This document shows positions 23,358-31,302 of a stretch of DNA of 34,000 nucleotides, piece after piece (the stretch's first letter is position 1; each line of letters starts with the position of its first letter). The notes under the pieces were generated by a model. The model was given only the letters and a program-made list of their open reading frames with translations, searched no databases and was not told the DNA's origin. The DNA comes from an uncultured Bacteroidales bacterium (GTDB lineage Bacteria > Bacteroidota > Bacteroidia > Bacteroidales > FEN-979). Location of the stretch: positions 1 through 34,000 of the forward strand of contig CAIYUC010000194.1 of NCBI GenBank assembly GCA_903929315.1, in the 5' to 3' direction. Made by a program: the position numbers and the translations under genes.

Positions 23358-23990
23358 CTATTTCTTCCGGATAATCATCAGCCCGTCCCGTATCGGACAT
23401 AAGATGTTCTCTACCCGTTCGTCCTTCTGAATAAACTCATTGAATTCCATAATACCAAGCGTTTCTTTATCTCTGGTATTTTGATCCAGGACTTTCCCAC
23501 CCCAGAAAGCATTATCGGCAAGGATAAATCCGCCTATCCTTACCTTCTCAAATACCATTTTATAATACTTGAGATAATTGTTCTTGTCTGCATCAATAAA
23601 TATCAGATCCCATTTTTCATCAAGTGCCGGGATCACCTTTAAAGCCTCGCCTATATGCAGGATGATCTTTTCTTTAAACCCGGCTTCGGCAATGAACCGA
23701 CGGATGATATCTTCCTGTTCAGGATTAACTTCAATCGTATGGAGAATACCGGATTCGTGTAACCCGGATGCCAGGCAAATCGCTGAATAACCTGTAAACG
23801 TGCCGATCTCCAATATCCTGAGTGGCTTCAGCATATGACAGATCATCCGCAGTAATGTTCCCTGGAGGTGACCCGATAACATTCTCGGGTAGACCTGTGA
23901 CAGTTGAGTTTCACGGTTCAGTTTTGCTAGAATTGTAGGTTCCGGGGTAGTATGCTCCCTGGTATATTCTTCCCATTCGGGTGTCATCAT
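23358..23990 (-). CDS. Class I SAM-dependent O-methyltransferase (COMT-like)
   Basis: A 210-residue methyltransferase of the caffeoyl-CoA/catechol O-methyltransferase family (Methyltransf_3). Motif I is ILEIGTFTGYSAICLASGL, followed by the acidic ribose-binding residue in HTIEVNPEQ, the metal-binding stretch DLIFIDADKNNYLKYY, and GGFILADNAFWGGKV. These enzymes need a divalent metal and methylate a hydroxyl group; the substrate is unknown. The ATG overlaps the stop of the M16 peptidase gene by 4 bp (ATGA), so it is translationally coupled as the last gene of the mutA-mutB run. Confidence 0.92.
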   Translation of the reverse strand: MMTPEWEEYTREHTTPEPTILAKLNRETQLSQVYPRMLSGHLQGTLLRMICHMLKPLRILEIGTFTGYSAICLASGLHESGILHTIEVNPEQEDIIRRFIAEAGFKEKIILHIGEALKVIPALDEKWDLIFIDADKNNYLKYYKMVFEKVRIGGFILADNAFWGGKVLDQNTRDKETLGIMEFNEFIQKDERVENILCPIRDGLMIIRKK

Positions 23991-25225
23991 TGGTTGTTAT
24001 TTGAGGATTTAAAGATCAACCGGCTTAACTGTTCCGGCGCCAGAATTTCATTGGCTGTCTCAAGAAGCTGATCTCCGGTTATTGATTCGATGATCCGGAT
24101 GATTTCCTTAAGCGTAAGATATTTATCCATCATCAGGAAACTTTTTCCCATCGAAAGCATCAGGTTCTGTTTCGACTCCTGTGCGATGGAGACTTGGCCT
24201 ATAAGCTGTTTCTTGGCAGTTTGAAGCTGTGAAATCCCAATTTTCACATTCCTGACCCGGTCAAGTTCTTTCATCACCAATGCCAATGCTTTTTCCAGCA
24301 AATCCCCATCCGTACCAAAATAGATTGACATGAGCCCTGTATCCGAATAAGGAATATAGTTGGATTCGATATGATAGGTCAAACCGTTTTTTTCCCGTAA
24401 TGCAATAGAAAGTCTTGAATTCAAAACAGGCCCCCCAAGGATGTTGTTCAGAAATGCAAGGATGAATCTTTTGTCATTTTCTATTGAATATCCGGGAGCG
24501 CCAATGATGCAGTGCGTTTGAAAGATCTTCCGGTTTTCTGTTTTCTGTTTCGGGGAATAGTTCCTGAATGGTTTCCGGTTCTCACTTCTCAGATTTGAAG
24601 GAACCGTAGAAAAATATTTATGCGCAAGATGAACGAATCTCTTAAAATCAATATTCCCTATCGAGCAAATAACCATCTGGTCGGTATGATATGTCTCAAG
24701 GATGAATTGCCGGATGTCCCCGCCCTTGAATTTCCTGACATTTTTAGGAGTTCCGAGAATATTCCTTCCCAATTCATGTCCTGAAAATAAAAGGTCTTCA
24801 AAATCATCAAATATCTGGTCGGACGGTGTATCCTGGTAAGATTTTATTTCATCGATAATGACATCCTTTTCTTTGTCGATTTCCTTTTGCGGAAAAGTGG
24901 AATGGAAGCATATGTCGCTTATTAATTCGAGGGTCCGGTCGTAATACTGATTCAGAAATGTGGCGTAGATACAGGTTTCTTCCTTGGTAGTATAAGCATT
25001 CAGGTCGGCTCCGACATTCTCAAGACGGTTCAGCACCTGGTAAACATTGCGTTTTTCTGTTCCCTTGAAAATCACATGTTCGATAAAGTGCGCCAACCCA
25101 TGTTCATGTTCTTTTTCATCCCGGGATCCTGCATTGATAAAAATTCCGCAATGGGAGACAGTTCCCGTGATGGAATGATGTATCAAACGGATACCGTTGG
25201 GAAGACTGAACTTCTGGATTTCCAT
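23987..25225 (-). CDS. M16 family zinc peptidase (pitrilysin/processing-peptidase type)
   Basis: A 412-residue peptidase with the inverted zinc motif H46-F-I-E49-H50 and the distal ligand E126 (VIIDEIKSY), at the family spacing of 76 residues. The second half (about residues 160-400) is the inactive partner domain with GGPVLNSRLSIALREKNGLTY, the R/Y pair that holds substrate in family M16B. No signal peptide is visible, so it is probably cytoplasmic. It starts 3 bp after mutB and overlaps the O-methyltransferase by 4 bp. Its relation to methylmalonyl-CoA metabolism is not known. Confidence 0.93.
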   Translation of the reverse strand: MEIQKFSLPNGIRLIHHSITGTVSHCGIFINAGSRDEKEHEHGLAHFIEHVIFKGTEKRNVYQVLNRLENVGADLNAYTTKEETCIYATFLNQYYDRTLELISDICFHSTFPQKEIDKEKDVIIDEIKSYQDTPSDQIFDDFEDLLFSGHELGRNILGTPKNVRKFKGGDIRQFILETYHTDQMVICSIGNIDFKRFVHLAHKYFSTVPSNLRSENRKPFRNYSPKQKTENRKIFQTHCIIGAPGYSIENDKRFILAFLNNILGGPVLNSRLSIALREKNGLTYHIESNYIPYSDTGLMSIYFGTDGDLLEKALALVMKELDRVRNVKIGISQLQTAKKQLIGQVSIAQESKQNLMLSMGKSFLMMDKYLTLKEIIRIIESITGDQLLETANEILAPEQLSRLIFKSSNNNQ

Positions 25226-25228
25226 AGA

Positions 25229-27373
25229 TTATTTCCTGTTTTCGATAAGGATTTCCAGTAATTTGATCCCGGCTTCGGGAATTACCGTACCAGGTCCGAA
25301 AATTGCGATGGCTCCGGCTTTATATAGAAAATCATAATCCTGCGGAGGAATGACACCGCCTACTATGACCATGATATCTTCCCTGCCCAGTTTTTTAAGC
25401 TCCCGGATAACCTGTGGAACCAATGTTTTGTGACCGGCAGCAAGACTTGATACACCAAGGATGTGGACATCGTTTTCAACGGCGTGTTTTGCCGCTTCGG
25501 CAGGGGTCTGGAACAAAGGTCCGATATCCACGTCGAATCCGATATCTGCATATCCTGTCGCTACCACTTTGGCGCCACGGTCATGGCCGTCTTGTCCCAT
25601 CTTGGCAATCATGATGCGGGGTCTGCGGCCTTCCAGAGCAGCAAATTTATCGGCCAGCTCCCTGGCTTTTCGAAAAGTTTCGCTATCCCCGGACTCCGAG
25701 GAATAAACACCTGAAATTGAACGTATCACAGCTTTATACCTCCCATAAACTTTTTCCAATGCATATGAAATTTCACCTAAGGTTGCCCTTTTTCTCGCGG
25801 CATCGATGGATAGTGCCAGGAGATTTCCTTTCCCACTCTGCGCAGCATCAGTGAGCATATCCAGCGCTTTTTGCACTTCCTCATTATTTCTTTCCGCCTT
25901 TAATTGTTTTAACCGTATGATCTGTGATTCCCTCACTGCTGTATTATCTACTTCGAGGATTTCAATAGGATCTTCCTTCCCAAGACGGTTCATGTTGACG
26001 CCAAGGATCTTATCTGTTCCCGAATCGATCCTGGCCTGTTTACGTGCGGAAGCTTCCTCAATTTTCATCTTCGGGATCCCGGTTTCGATCGCATTTGCCA
26101 TTCCTCCCAGTTCTTCAATTTCTTCGATCAGTTTCCAAGCTTTATTGGCTAGTTCATGCGTCAACGCTTCAACGTAATAAGATCCGGCCCAGGGATCGAC
26201 TGACCTGCAGATATCGGTCTCTTCCATCAGGTATAGCTGAGTGTTCCGGGAAATCCGGGCAGAATAATCAGTCGGTAATGCGATGGCCTCGTCGAGCGAA
26301 TTGGTATGCATCGATTGAGTGTGCCCCAAAGCAGCAGCTAAGGCTTCTATGCAGGTCCGGGTGACATTATTGAACGGATCCTGTTCTGTCAGGCTCCATC
26401 CGGAGGTCTGGCAGTGTGCACGTAAAGCCATGGATTTTGCGTTCTTCGGATTGAATTGCCTGATAATCTTGGCCCATAACATCCGGCCGGCGCGCATTTT
26501 GGCAATTTCCATGAAATGGTTCATGCCAATACCCCAGAAGAAGGAAATACGGGGTGCAAAGCCATCAATATCAAGTCCTGCATTGATCCCGGCCCGCAAA
26601 TAATCCAACCCGTCGGCAAGTGTATAGGCTAACTCAATATCTGCCGTGGCCCCTGCTTCCTGCATATGGTATCCGCTGATACTGATCGAGTTGAACCGGG
26701 GCATATATTTAGCGGTAAACTCAAATATGTCCGCGATGATTTTCATCGAAGGTAATGGCGGATAGATATATGTATTCCGCACCATGAATTCCTTTAAAAT
26801 GTCATTCTGGATGGTTCCGCTCAGGCATTCAACCGGAACACCCTGTTCCTCGGCAGCGACGATATAGAAAGCGAGCACAGGAAGAACGGCTCCGTTCATG
26901 GTCATTGATACTGACATCTTATCCAGGGGGATATGATCGAAGAGGATTTTCATATCGAGAATGGAATCGATGGCCACACCAGCTTTCCCGACATCACCAA
27001 CCACTCTTTCATGATCCGAATCATAACCACGGTGGGTGGGAAGATCAAATGCAATGGAAAGCCCTTTCTGGCCTCCGGCAAGATTCCTCCGGTAGAAGGC
27101 ATTGGATTCTTCTGCCGTAGAAAAGCCCGCATATTGCCGGATCGTCCATGGACGGGTGACATACATCGTGGAATAGGGTCCCCTGAGAAAGGGCGGTATC
27201 CCTGCCGCATACTGCAGGTGTTCCATCGCTTTCAGATCCTTTTTACGGTATACCGGTTTTATAGAAATTTGCTCAGGGGTCATCCAAAACGCTTTCTTCG
27301 GTCCCGTATCACGATAGATTTTCCCTTTAGCAGAACTGATTCTGAAATCGATATTTTTAAAGTCCGGCCTCAT
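25229..27373 (-). CDS. mutB: Methylmalonyl-CoA mutase, large (catalytic) subunit
   Basis: A 714-residue adenosylcobalamin enzyme that interconverts succinyl-CoA and R-methylmalonyl-CoA. The TIM-barrel part carries [35 protein letters not shown] and the [13 protein letters not shown] substrate region. The C-terminal cobalamin domain has the DxHxxG signature, [10 protein letters not shown] with base-off ligand H597, then GPLFQTP and VGGVIP. It follows the small subunit by 10 bp. In anaerobic Bacteroidota the pair usually serves propionate production from succinate, or propionate assimilation; which direction applies here cannot be decided because epimerase and decarboxylase genes are not in the window. 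Confidence 0.97.
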   Translation of the reverse strand: MRPDFKNIDFRISSAKGKIYRDTGPKKAFWMTPEQISIKPVYRKKDLKAMEHLQYAAGIPPFLRGPYSTMYVTRPWTIRQYAGFSTAEESNAFYRRNLAGGQKGLSIAFDLPTHRGYDSDHERVVGDVGKAGVAIDSILDMKILFDHIPLDKMSVSMTMNGAVLPVLAFYIVAAEEQGVPVECLSGTIQNDILKEFMVRNTYIYPPLPSMKIIADIFEFTAKYMPRFNSISISGYHMQEAGATADIELAYTLADGLDYLRAGINAGLDIDGFAPRISFFWGIGMNHFMEIAKMRAGRMLWAKIIRQFNPKNAKSMALRAHCQTSGWSLTEQDPFNNVTRTCIEALAAALGHTQSMHTNSLDEAIALPTDYSARISRNTQLYLMEETDICRSVDPWAGSYYVEALTHELANKAWKLIEEIEELGGMANAIETGIPKMKIEEASARKQARIDSGTDKILGVNMNRLGKEDPIEILEVDNTAVRESQIIRLKQLKAERNNEEVQKALDMLTDAAQSGKGNLLALSIDAARKRATLGEISYALEKVYGRYKAVIRSISGVYSSESGDSETFRKARELADKFAALEGRRPRIMIAKMGQDGHDRGAKVVATGYADIGFDVDIGPLFQTPAEAAKHAVENDVHILGVSSLAAGHKTLVPQVIRELKKLGREDIMVIVGGVIPPQDYDFLYKAGAIAIFGPGTVIPEAGIKLLEILIENRK

Positions 27374-27383
27374 CGCTTACTAT

Positions 27384-29273
27384 CTAAAGAATTCCCAATT
27401 TTTGCTGATATTTTAAAAGCGTCTCGAAAAGATTGCTGCGCAAGTGAATAAAATCATCAACACCGGAAGCTATCAATGAATCGACGATCGGGGTTGGATA
27501 ACCCGCAACAATAACAAAGATTTTCGGATTTTGCGATTTTATAGCATGACAAATTCCGGGAGCTGTATGTTCATATTCTCCATCTGAGCTGCAGATCACC
27601 ACAATTTCTGCATGAGAATCCAGGGCAGCTTTCACTCCTGCATCAATAGTCTTAAAGCCCGGATGATCCAGGATATCAAATCCTGCACAACCAAAGAAAT
27701 TCATAGTAAAACCAGCCCTGGCCTTACGCAATCCGGGATTTCCAATGGATAACAAGAACACGGCCGGTCTCTTATTCCCCTGCCTGACATAGGATTCGGT
27801 CGCTAAACGTAAGTTTTCAAAGGTTTCTGTTTCACGGGATATGACAAGTTTCTTATATTTTGAATTTGCTGTTGAACAATTAGTTTTTGGTTTGTTCTGG
27901 ATTTTATCCAGCATTTTCTCCGGAAGGTTTGGATATTGGTTTGTACCGATCCTAATGGTTTTTCTTCGGTAAATAGCCATTTCACCTGTAAGGCGGCTTT
28001 TTTCAATCTCATCCTGGATATATCCTGTTTTGATGCATTCAATCAAGCCACCCTTCTTTTCAATCAACTGGAAAAGCTTCCATGCATGATTCGCAATGGA
28101 ATCTGTCAGGTTCTCAATATAGTAGGATCCGGCCCCCGGATCGAGGGTTTTATTCAGAAGGGATTCTTCCCTGAAGATCAGCTGTTGGTTTCTGGCCATC
28201 CGGAACGAAAAATCATCCGGATCCTTATAACTAAAATCAAACGGCAGAACAGAGATAGAATCTGCATTCCCCGATGCCATCGCCATTCCTTCAGTAGTTG
28301 TGCGGAGAAGGTTGACATAGGGATCGTACAATGTTTTATTCCTTGCAACTGTCACCGCATGAATGAACATTTGCATGGATTCTTTATGTTTTGGCTCATA
28401 TTGTTCGACTATCCTTGCCCAAAGGATACGGGCAGCACGAAGTTTTGCAATCTCCATGAAATAATTCGAACCGGCTGCAAGTGTGAACTGGATTTTCGGA
28501 GCAATACTATCAACCGGGAAACCTTTGGCTACAAGTCCGGAAAGATATTCGTTTCCTGAAGCAAGACTATAAGCCAACTCCTGGATTAAAGTCGAACCGG
28601 CCTCCCTAAAATAATGACCGTTGACAGTGATGATCCGGAACCAGGGTAGTCGCTTCTTCCCTGTATTCAAAAGGTATTTTGCTTCATCAAAATTGTTAAT
28701 TTGGGAAACATAGAAATCTCCGTTAAGCAATAAATAACCGATTGGATCAAAATTGATCGAGCCCCGGATCTTGTCTCCTTCCAACTTGTGGTCATCAACC
28801 TCATAGATAAAAAGCTCAATCGTTAAAGGATAGGAACGGGAACAAATAAAATGAATCCCTGTTTTTGCCAGATCGATCCCTGCTAAAAGCCGGCTCATTT
28901 CTTTATGTGTGGTGATCTCTTTAACGCAAAAACCGACATCATCAACTCCTTTTGCAATAGCCTCCAAAGCATAACCGTTGGCTTCTTTAATATCTGTCAT
29001 CGGAAAATCCTGGCGGATGATCCAATTATTTCCGGCTTGGTTGGTTCCCCCGGTCGCAGGATATCTTGATGAAAAATCCTTAAGATAATCCAATCCTGTC
29101 AGGTTATCCTGGCGATAATACGGTTTGACATCGAAGCCTTCATCTGTCTTCCATATAAGTTTCTTATCGTAATCCGCCCCTTTCAGATCATTTCTGATTA
29201 GTTCTTCCCACTCTGATGTTGAGACAGGCGGAAATTCTGAAAATAATTTTTTCCTTTTTCTTTGTGGATCCAT
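27384..29273 (-). CDS. mutA: Methylmalonyl-CoA mutase, small subunit
   Basis: A 629-residue homologue of the catalytic subunit that forms the heterodimer with MutB. The N-terminal pattern FPPVSTSEWEELIRNDLKGADY is typical of small subunits. Barrel segments such as ITVNGHYFREAGSTLIQELAY and AKLRAARILWARIVEQY are retained. In the C-terminal flavodoxin-like domain the cobalamin-ligand motif DxHxxG is absent (the equivalent stretch reads GNPGLRKARAGFTMN), so this chain should not bind B12. It is the first gene of the four-gene minus-strand operon; mutB starts 10 bp later. Confidence 0.95.
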   Translation of the reverse strand: MDPQRKRKKLFSEFPPVSTSEWEELIRNDLKGADYDKKLIWKTDEGFDVKPYYRQDNLTGLDYLKDFSSRYPATGGTNQAGNNWIIRQDFPMTDIKEANGYALEAIAKGVDDVGFCVKEITTHKEMSRLLAGIDLAKTGIHFICSRSYPLTIELFIYEVDDHKLEGDKIRGSINFDPIGYLLLNGDFYVSQINNFDEAKYLLNTGKKRLPWFRIITVNGHYFREAGSTLIQELAYSLASGNEYLSGLVAKGFPVDSIAPKIQFTLAAGSNYFMEIAKLRAARILWARIVEQYEPKHKESMQMFIHAVTVARNKTLYDPYVNLLRTTTEGMAMASGNADSISVLPFDFSYKDPDDFSFRMARNQQLIFREESLLNKTLDPGAGSYYIENLTDSIANHAWKLFQLIEKKGGLIECIKTGYIQDEIEKSRLTGEMAIYRRKTIRIGTNQYPNLPEKMLDKIQNKPKTNCSTANSKYKKLVISRETETFENLRLATESYVRQGNKRPAVFLLSIGNPGLRKARAGFTMNFFGCAGFDILDHPGFKTIDAGVKAALDSHAEIVVICSSDGEYEHTAPGICHAIKSQNPKIFVIVAGYPTPIVDSLIASGVDDFIHLRSNLFETLLKYQQKLGIL

Positions 29274-29347
29274 GAAGTATTGATAGAATAGTTATGATCT
29301 TAAATGATTTAATCGTTTATGCTATCAGAATCTTCTGAAATGGACGG

Positions 29348-29355
29348 CAAATTTA
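29348..29355 (-). promoter_or_regulatory. Candidate -7 element of the mutAB operon
   Basis: On the minus strand TAAATTTG fits TAnnTTTG. It lies about 75 bp upstream of the mutA start. The -33 region has no clear TTTG. Confidence 0.35.
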
Positions 29356-29432
29356 GTCATTTCTTGGCTTTCCTGATGAATCTATGAACTTAACCCTTTT
29401 ATAGGGTTTTCTAAGAAGGGGGAAAAGGAGGT

Positions 29433-29541
29433 TTCTCGCGAAGTTTCGCAGAGTTTTACGCTGAGTCTCGCAAAGTAAAAATACATGTTATCAATCTTTT
29501 GCGAAACTGTGTTTCATCTGCGAGCCTCTGCGTGAAATAAA
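29433..29541. repeat. Imperfect inverted repeat (TTTCGCAGAG family)
   Basis: The left arm begins TTTCTCGCGAAGTTTCGC and ends CTCGCAAAG; the right arm begins CTTTTGCGAAACTG and ends CTCTGCGTGAAA. The arms are about 40 bp and the spacer about 20 bp. The unit differs in sequence from the other inverted repeats but has the same architecture. Confidence 0.65.
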
Positions 29542-29661
29542 AAACATTTTAGTCAACCCAAAGTCAGATTTGGAAGGCTGATTAAATAGTTTTTGTGCGC
29601 CTTCGTGACTACCTTTGTGTGACTTTGTGGTAAAATCTTTAAAACTAATTTATTTAGGATC

Positions 29662-30527
29662 ATGCAGATAAGTATAAGCGGTGCCAGCGGGTTCATTGGT
29701 AAAGAATTGATGAAACAGTTTGCAAGTAAAGGGTGGAACTTTACTATTATAAACCGGGATGCATTTGCATTGGCGGATGACGAGTTCTGTTTCAAAATGA
29801 TCGAAGGGAGTGATGTCGTCATCAATTTAGCCGGCGCAACCATTAATAAACGCTGGACTAAACGTTACAAGAACGAGATTTACCTTAGCCGGATCGATAC
29901 AACCCGGAAAATTGCCTGTGCGATCATCAATGCAGGAAAGAAACCAAAGGTATTTATTTCCAATTCTGCAATAGGGACCTACGACGCTACAGGATCCCAT
30001 ACCGAAGAAAGCCGTGACCTTGCGAATGATTTTATGGGGAATCTTTGTAAGGATTGGGAAAAGGAAGCACTTTCAGCAAAGGATCACACACGCATAGTCC
30101 TTTTCCGGACAGGCCTCGTTTTAGGTAATACAGGCGGAGCTCTGAAAACTATGTACCCGCTCTTCAATATAGGATTAGGAGGTGTGATTGGCAACGGTCG
30201 CCAGGCTTTTTCCTGGATCCATATTGTGGATCTTATAAATGCCTACGACTTCGTCATAGAACAGGAAAATCTTGAAGGGATCATCAATGCGGTTGCGCCA
30301 AATCCGGTAACAAATTACGATTTTACCAAAACTTTCGGGAAAGTTCTCGGCCAACCTGCAGTTATGAAGGTATCATTTTTTGCCCTGAAGATGATCTATG
30401 GTGAAGGAGCGGAAGCATTAACATCAGGACACAGATGGTAGTGCCTGAAAAATTACTGAAGAATGGTTTTGAGTTTAAATTCCCGACTATCGAAATAGCG
30501 CTCATGGATCTTTACAAAAAGTTATAA
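29662..30527 (+). pseudogene. Frameshifted TIGR01777 family NAD-dependent epimerase
   Basis: The frame from 29662 to 30441 encodes 259 residues of a TIGR01777 (YfcH-like) epimerase/dehydratase: SISGASGFIGKELMKQF as the NAD-binding P-loop, VINLAGATINKRWT, then FISNSAIGTYD, and FRTGLVLGNTGGALKTM. It stops abruptly after EALTSGHRW. From 30438 another frame continues as VVPEKLLKNGFEFKFP and ends IALMDLYKKL at 30527, which is the usual DUF1731 C-terminus. The break is around AGATGGTAG (30433-30441) and fits an extra TG or a lost base. Either the gene is decaying, with about 29 residues displaced, or the assembly has an error there. The function of the family is not established. Confidence 0.85.
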
Positions 30528-30664
30528 TGGGGCAACGGTTTTTCTTTTTTTCGCCTCTAAATAAAAGATTTTAATATAACTTTACTTGACATTGGTGAAT
30601 TTCACAAAAACAGATGAAGTTTAAGGATCAAGTAAAATAAAGCGTTACTGAAAAAGTTATTATT

Positions 30665-30686
30665 AATGTACTTATATTTGTACTTT
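30665..30686 (+). promoter_or_regulatory. Promoter/operator of the toxin-antitoxin pair
   Basis: TATATTTG (30673-30680) matches the -7 consensus. It is flanked by two TGTACTT copies, which give GTAC sites spaced by 8 bp. Type II antitoxins normally repress their own promoter, so this repeat is a candidate operator. It lies about 30 bp before the antitoxin start. Confidence 0.45.
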
Positions 30687-30709
30687 ATTAATCACTTAAA
30701 AACTTATAT

Positions 30710-30964
30710 ATGAAAGCAGCAAATTTCACCGAGTTCAGAACTAAACTTAAAAAGTATCTTGATGAGGTGGAGAATAATAATGAAACCCTGATTATTAAAA
30801 GAGGATCTGGTCACGGTGCAGTACTTATTTCATTAGATGAATTTAACTCTATTCTTGAGACTGTTCATTTACTAAGTTCGAAGGCTAATGCCGACAGGCT
30901 ATATGAGTCTATCCATCAAATGAAATCTGGAAAATCTGTTAAAAAAAGATTAATCGAAGAATGA
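30710..30964 (+). CDS. Phd/YefM family antitoxin
   Basis: An 84-residue antitoxin with the N-terminal Phd/YefM DNA-binding fold (MKAANFTEFRTKLKKYLDEV, then LIIKRGSGHGAVLISLDEFN) and a charged, probably flexible C-terminus (MKSGKSVKKRLIEE) that should wrap and block the toxin. It overlaps the YoeB-type toxin gene by 4 bp (ATGA), the usual coupled arrangement in which the antitoxin is made first. Self-repression through the GTAC repeat upstream is expected from the family. Confidence 0.9.
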   Translation: MKAANFTEFRTKLKKYLDEVENNNETLIIKRGSGHGAVLISLDEFNSILETVHLLSSKANADRLYESIHQMKSGKSVKKRLIEE

Positions 30965-31224
30965 TGAGAATTATATTTTCGCAGAATTCGTGGGAAGATT
31001 ACACTTCGTGGCAATCTGAAGATAAAAAGATCCTTAAAAAGATAAATGACCTGATAAAAGATATTCAAAGAACCCCATACGAAGGATTAGGAAAGCCAGA
31101 ACCGTTAAAATATGACTTAGCTGGTTTCTGGTCCAAGCGCATTGATAGAGAGCATAGACTTGTTTACCAGGTAATTGGTAATGAAATATTGATATATAGT
31201 TGCCGATTTCATTATGATAAGTAA
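30961..31224 (+). CDS. yoeB: YoeB/Txe family mRNA-cleaving toxin
   Basis: An 87-residue RelE-superfamily ribonuclease that cuts mRNA at the ribosomal A site. The sequence follows E. coli YoeB with a one-residue offset: GLGKPEPLKYDLAGFWSKRI, then EHRLVYQV, then CRFHY. The residues corresponding to the catalytic E46, R65, H83 and Y84 are E47, R66, H84 and Y85, all conserved, so the toxin should be active. It is neutralised by the Phd/YefM protein encoded just upstream. A hairpin (31228-31250) follows 4 bp after the stop. Confidence 0.95.
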   Translation: MMRIIFSQNSWEDYTSWQSEDKKILKKINDLIKDIQRTPYEGLGKPEPLKYDLAGFWSKRIDREHRLVYQVIGNEILIYSCRFHYDK

Positions 31225-31225
31225 A

Positions 31226-31267
31226 AACGTCGCTTAAGCCGGCAGCGACGCAATGCGGGGCGTTATC
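31226..31267. other. GC-rich hairpin after the toxin gene, weakly attC-like
   Basis: CGTCGCT (31228-31234) and AGCGACG (31244-31250) form a stem. AACG (31226-31229) could also pair with CGTT (31261-31264) in GCGGGGCGTTATCGG. The GC-rich tract contrasts with the AT-rich surroundings. It resembles the right half of an integron attC site, but the left consensus is missing, and no integrase is present. Confidence 0.3.
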
Positions 31268-31302
31268 GGATATGCTTTAGCGACAATCCTGACTAAAACA
31301 TT

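Larger units (their letters stand above)
29274..29661. other. 388-bp divergent gap with promoter and repeats, no gene
   Basis: Between mutA (minus) and the TIGR01777 gene (plus). It holds a minus-strand -7 candidate (29348-29355), a small AACCC/GGGTT hairpin near 29394-29410, an imperfect inverted repeat built of TTTCGC/GCGAAA words (about 29433-29541), and a TTTGTGTGACTTTGTGG tract near 29610-29630. No cobalamin riboswitch-like structure was recognised upstream of mutA. Confidence 0.6.

Noticed and set aside
26933-27451. 172-codon plus-strand open frame opposite mutB
   Set aside because: It spans the mutA/mutB junction in antisense and carries no recognisable motif; mutB conservation explains the open frame.
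27936-28559. 207-codon plus-strand open frame opposite mutA
   Set aside because: It is antisense to a fully convincing mutA frame, its sequence shows no domain, and it has the composition expected of a codon-shadow.
29274-29661. Cobalamin riboswitch in front of mutA
   Set aside because: No B12-box-like or multi-stem structure was recognised by eye; the region is dominated by repeats.
31226-31267. A definite integron attC site
   Set aside because: Only the right-hand side is suggestive (GCGTTATCG deviates from GTTRRRY); the left consensus is absent, the element is short, and there is no integrase. Kept only as a weak finding.
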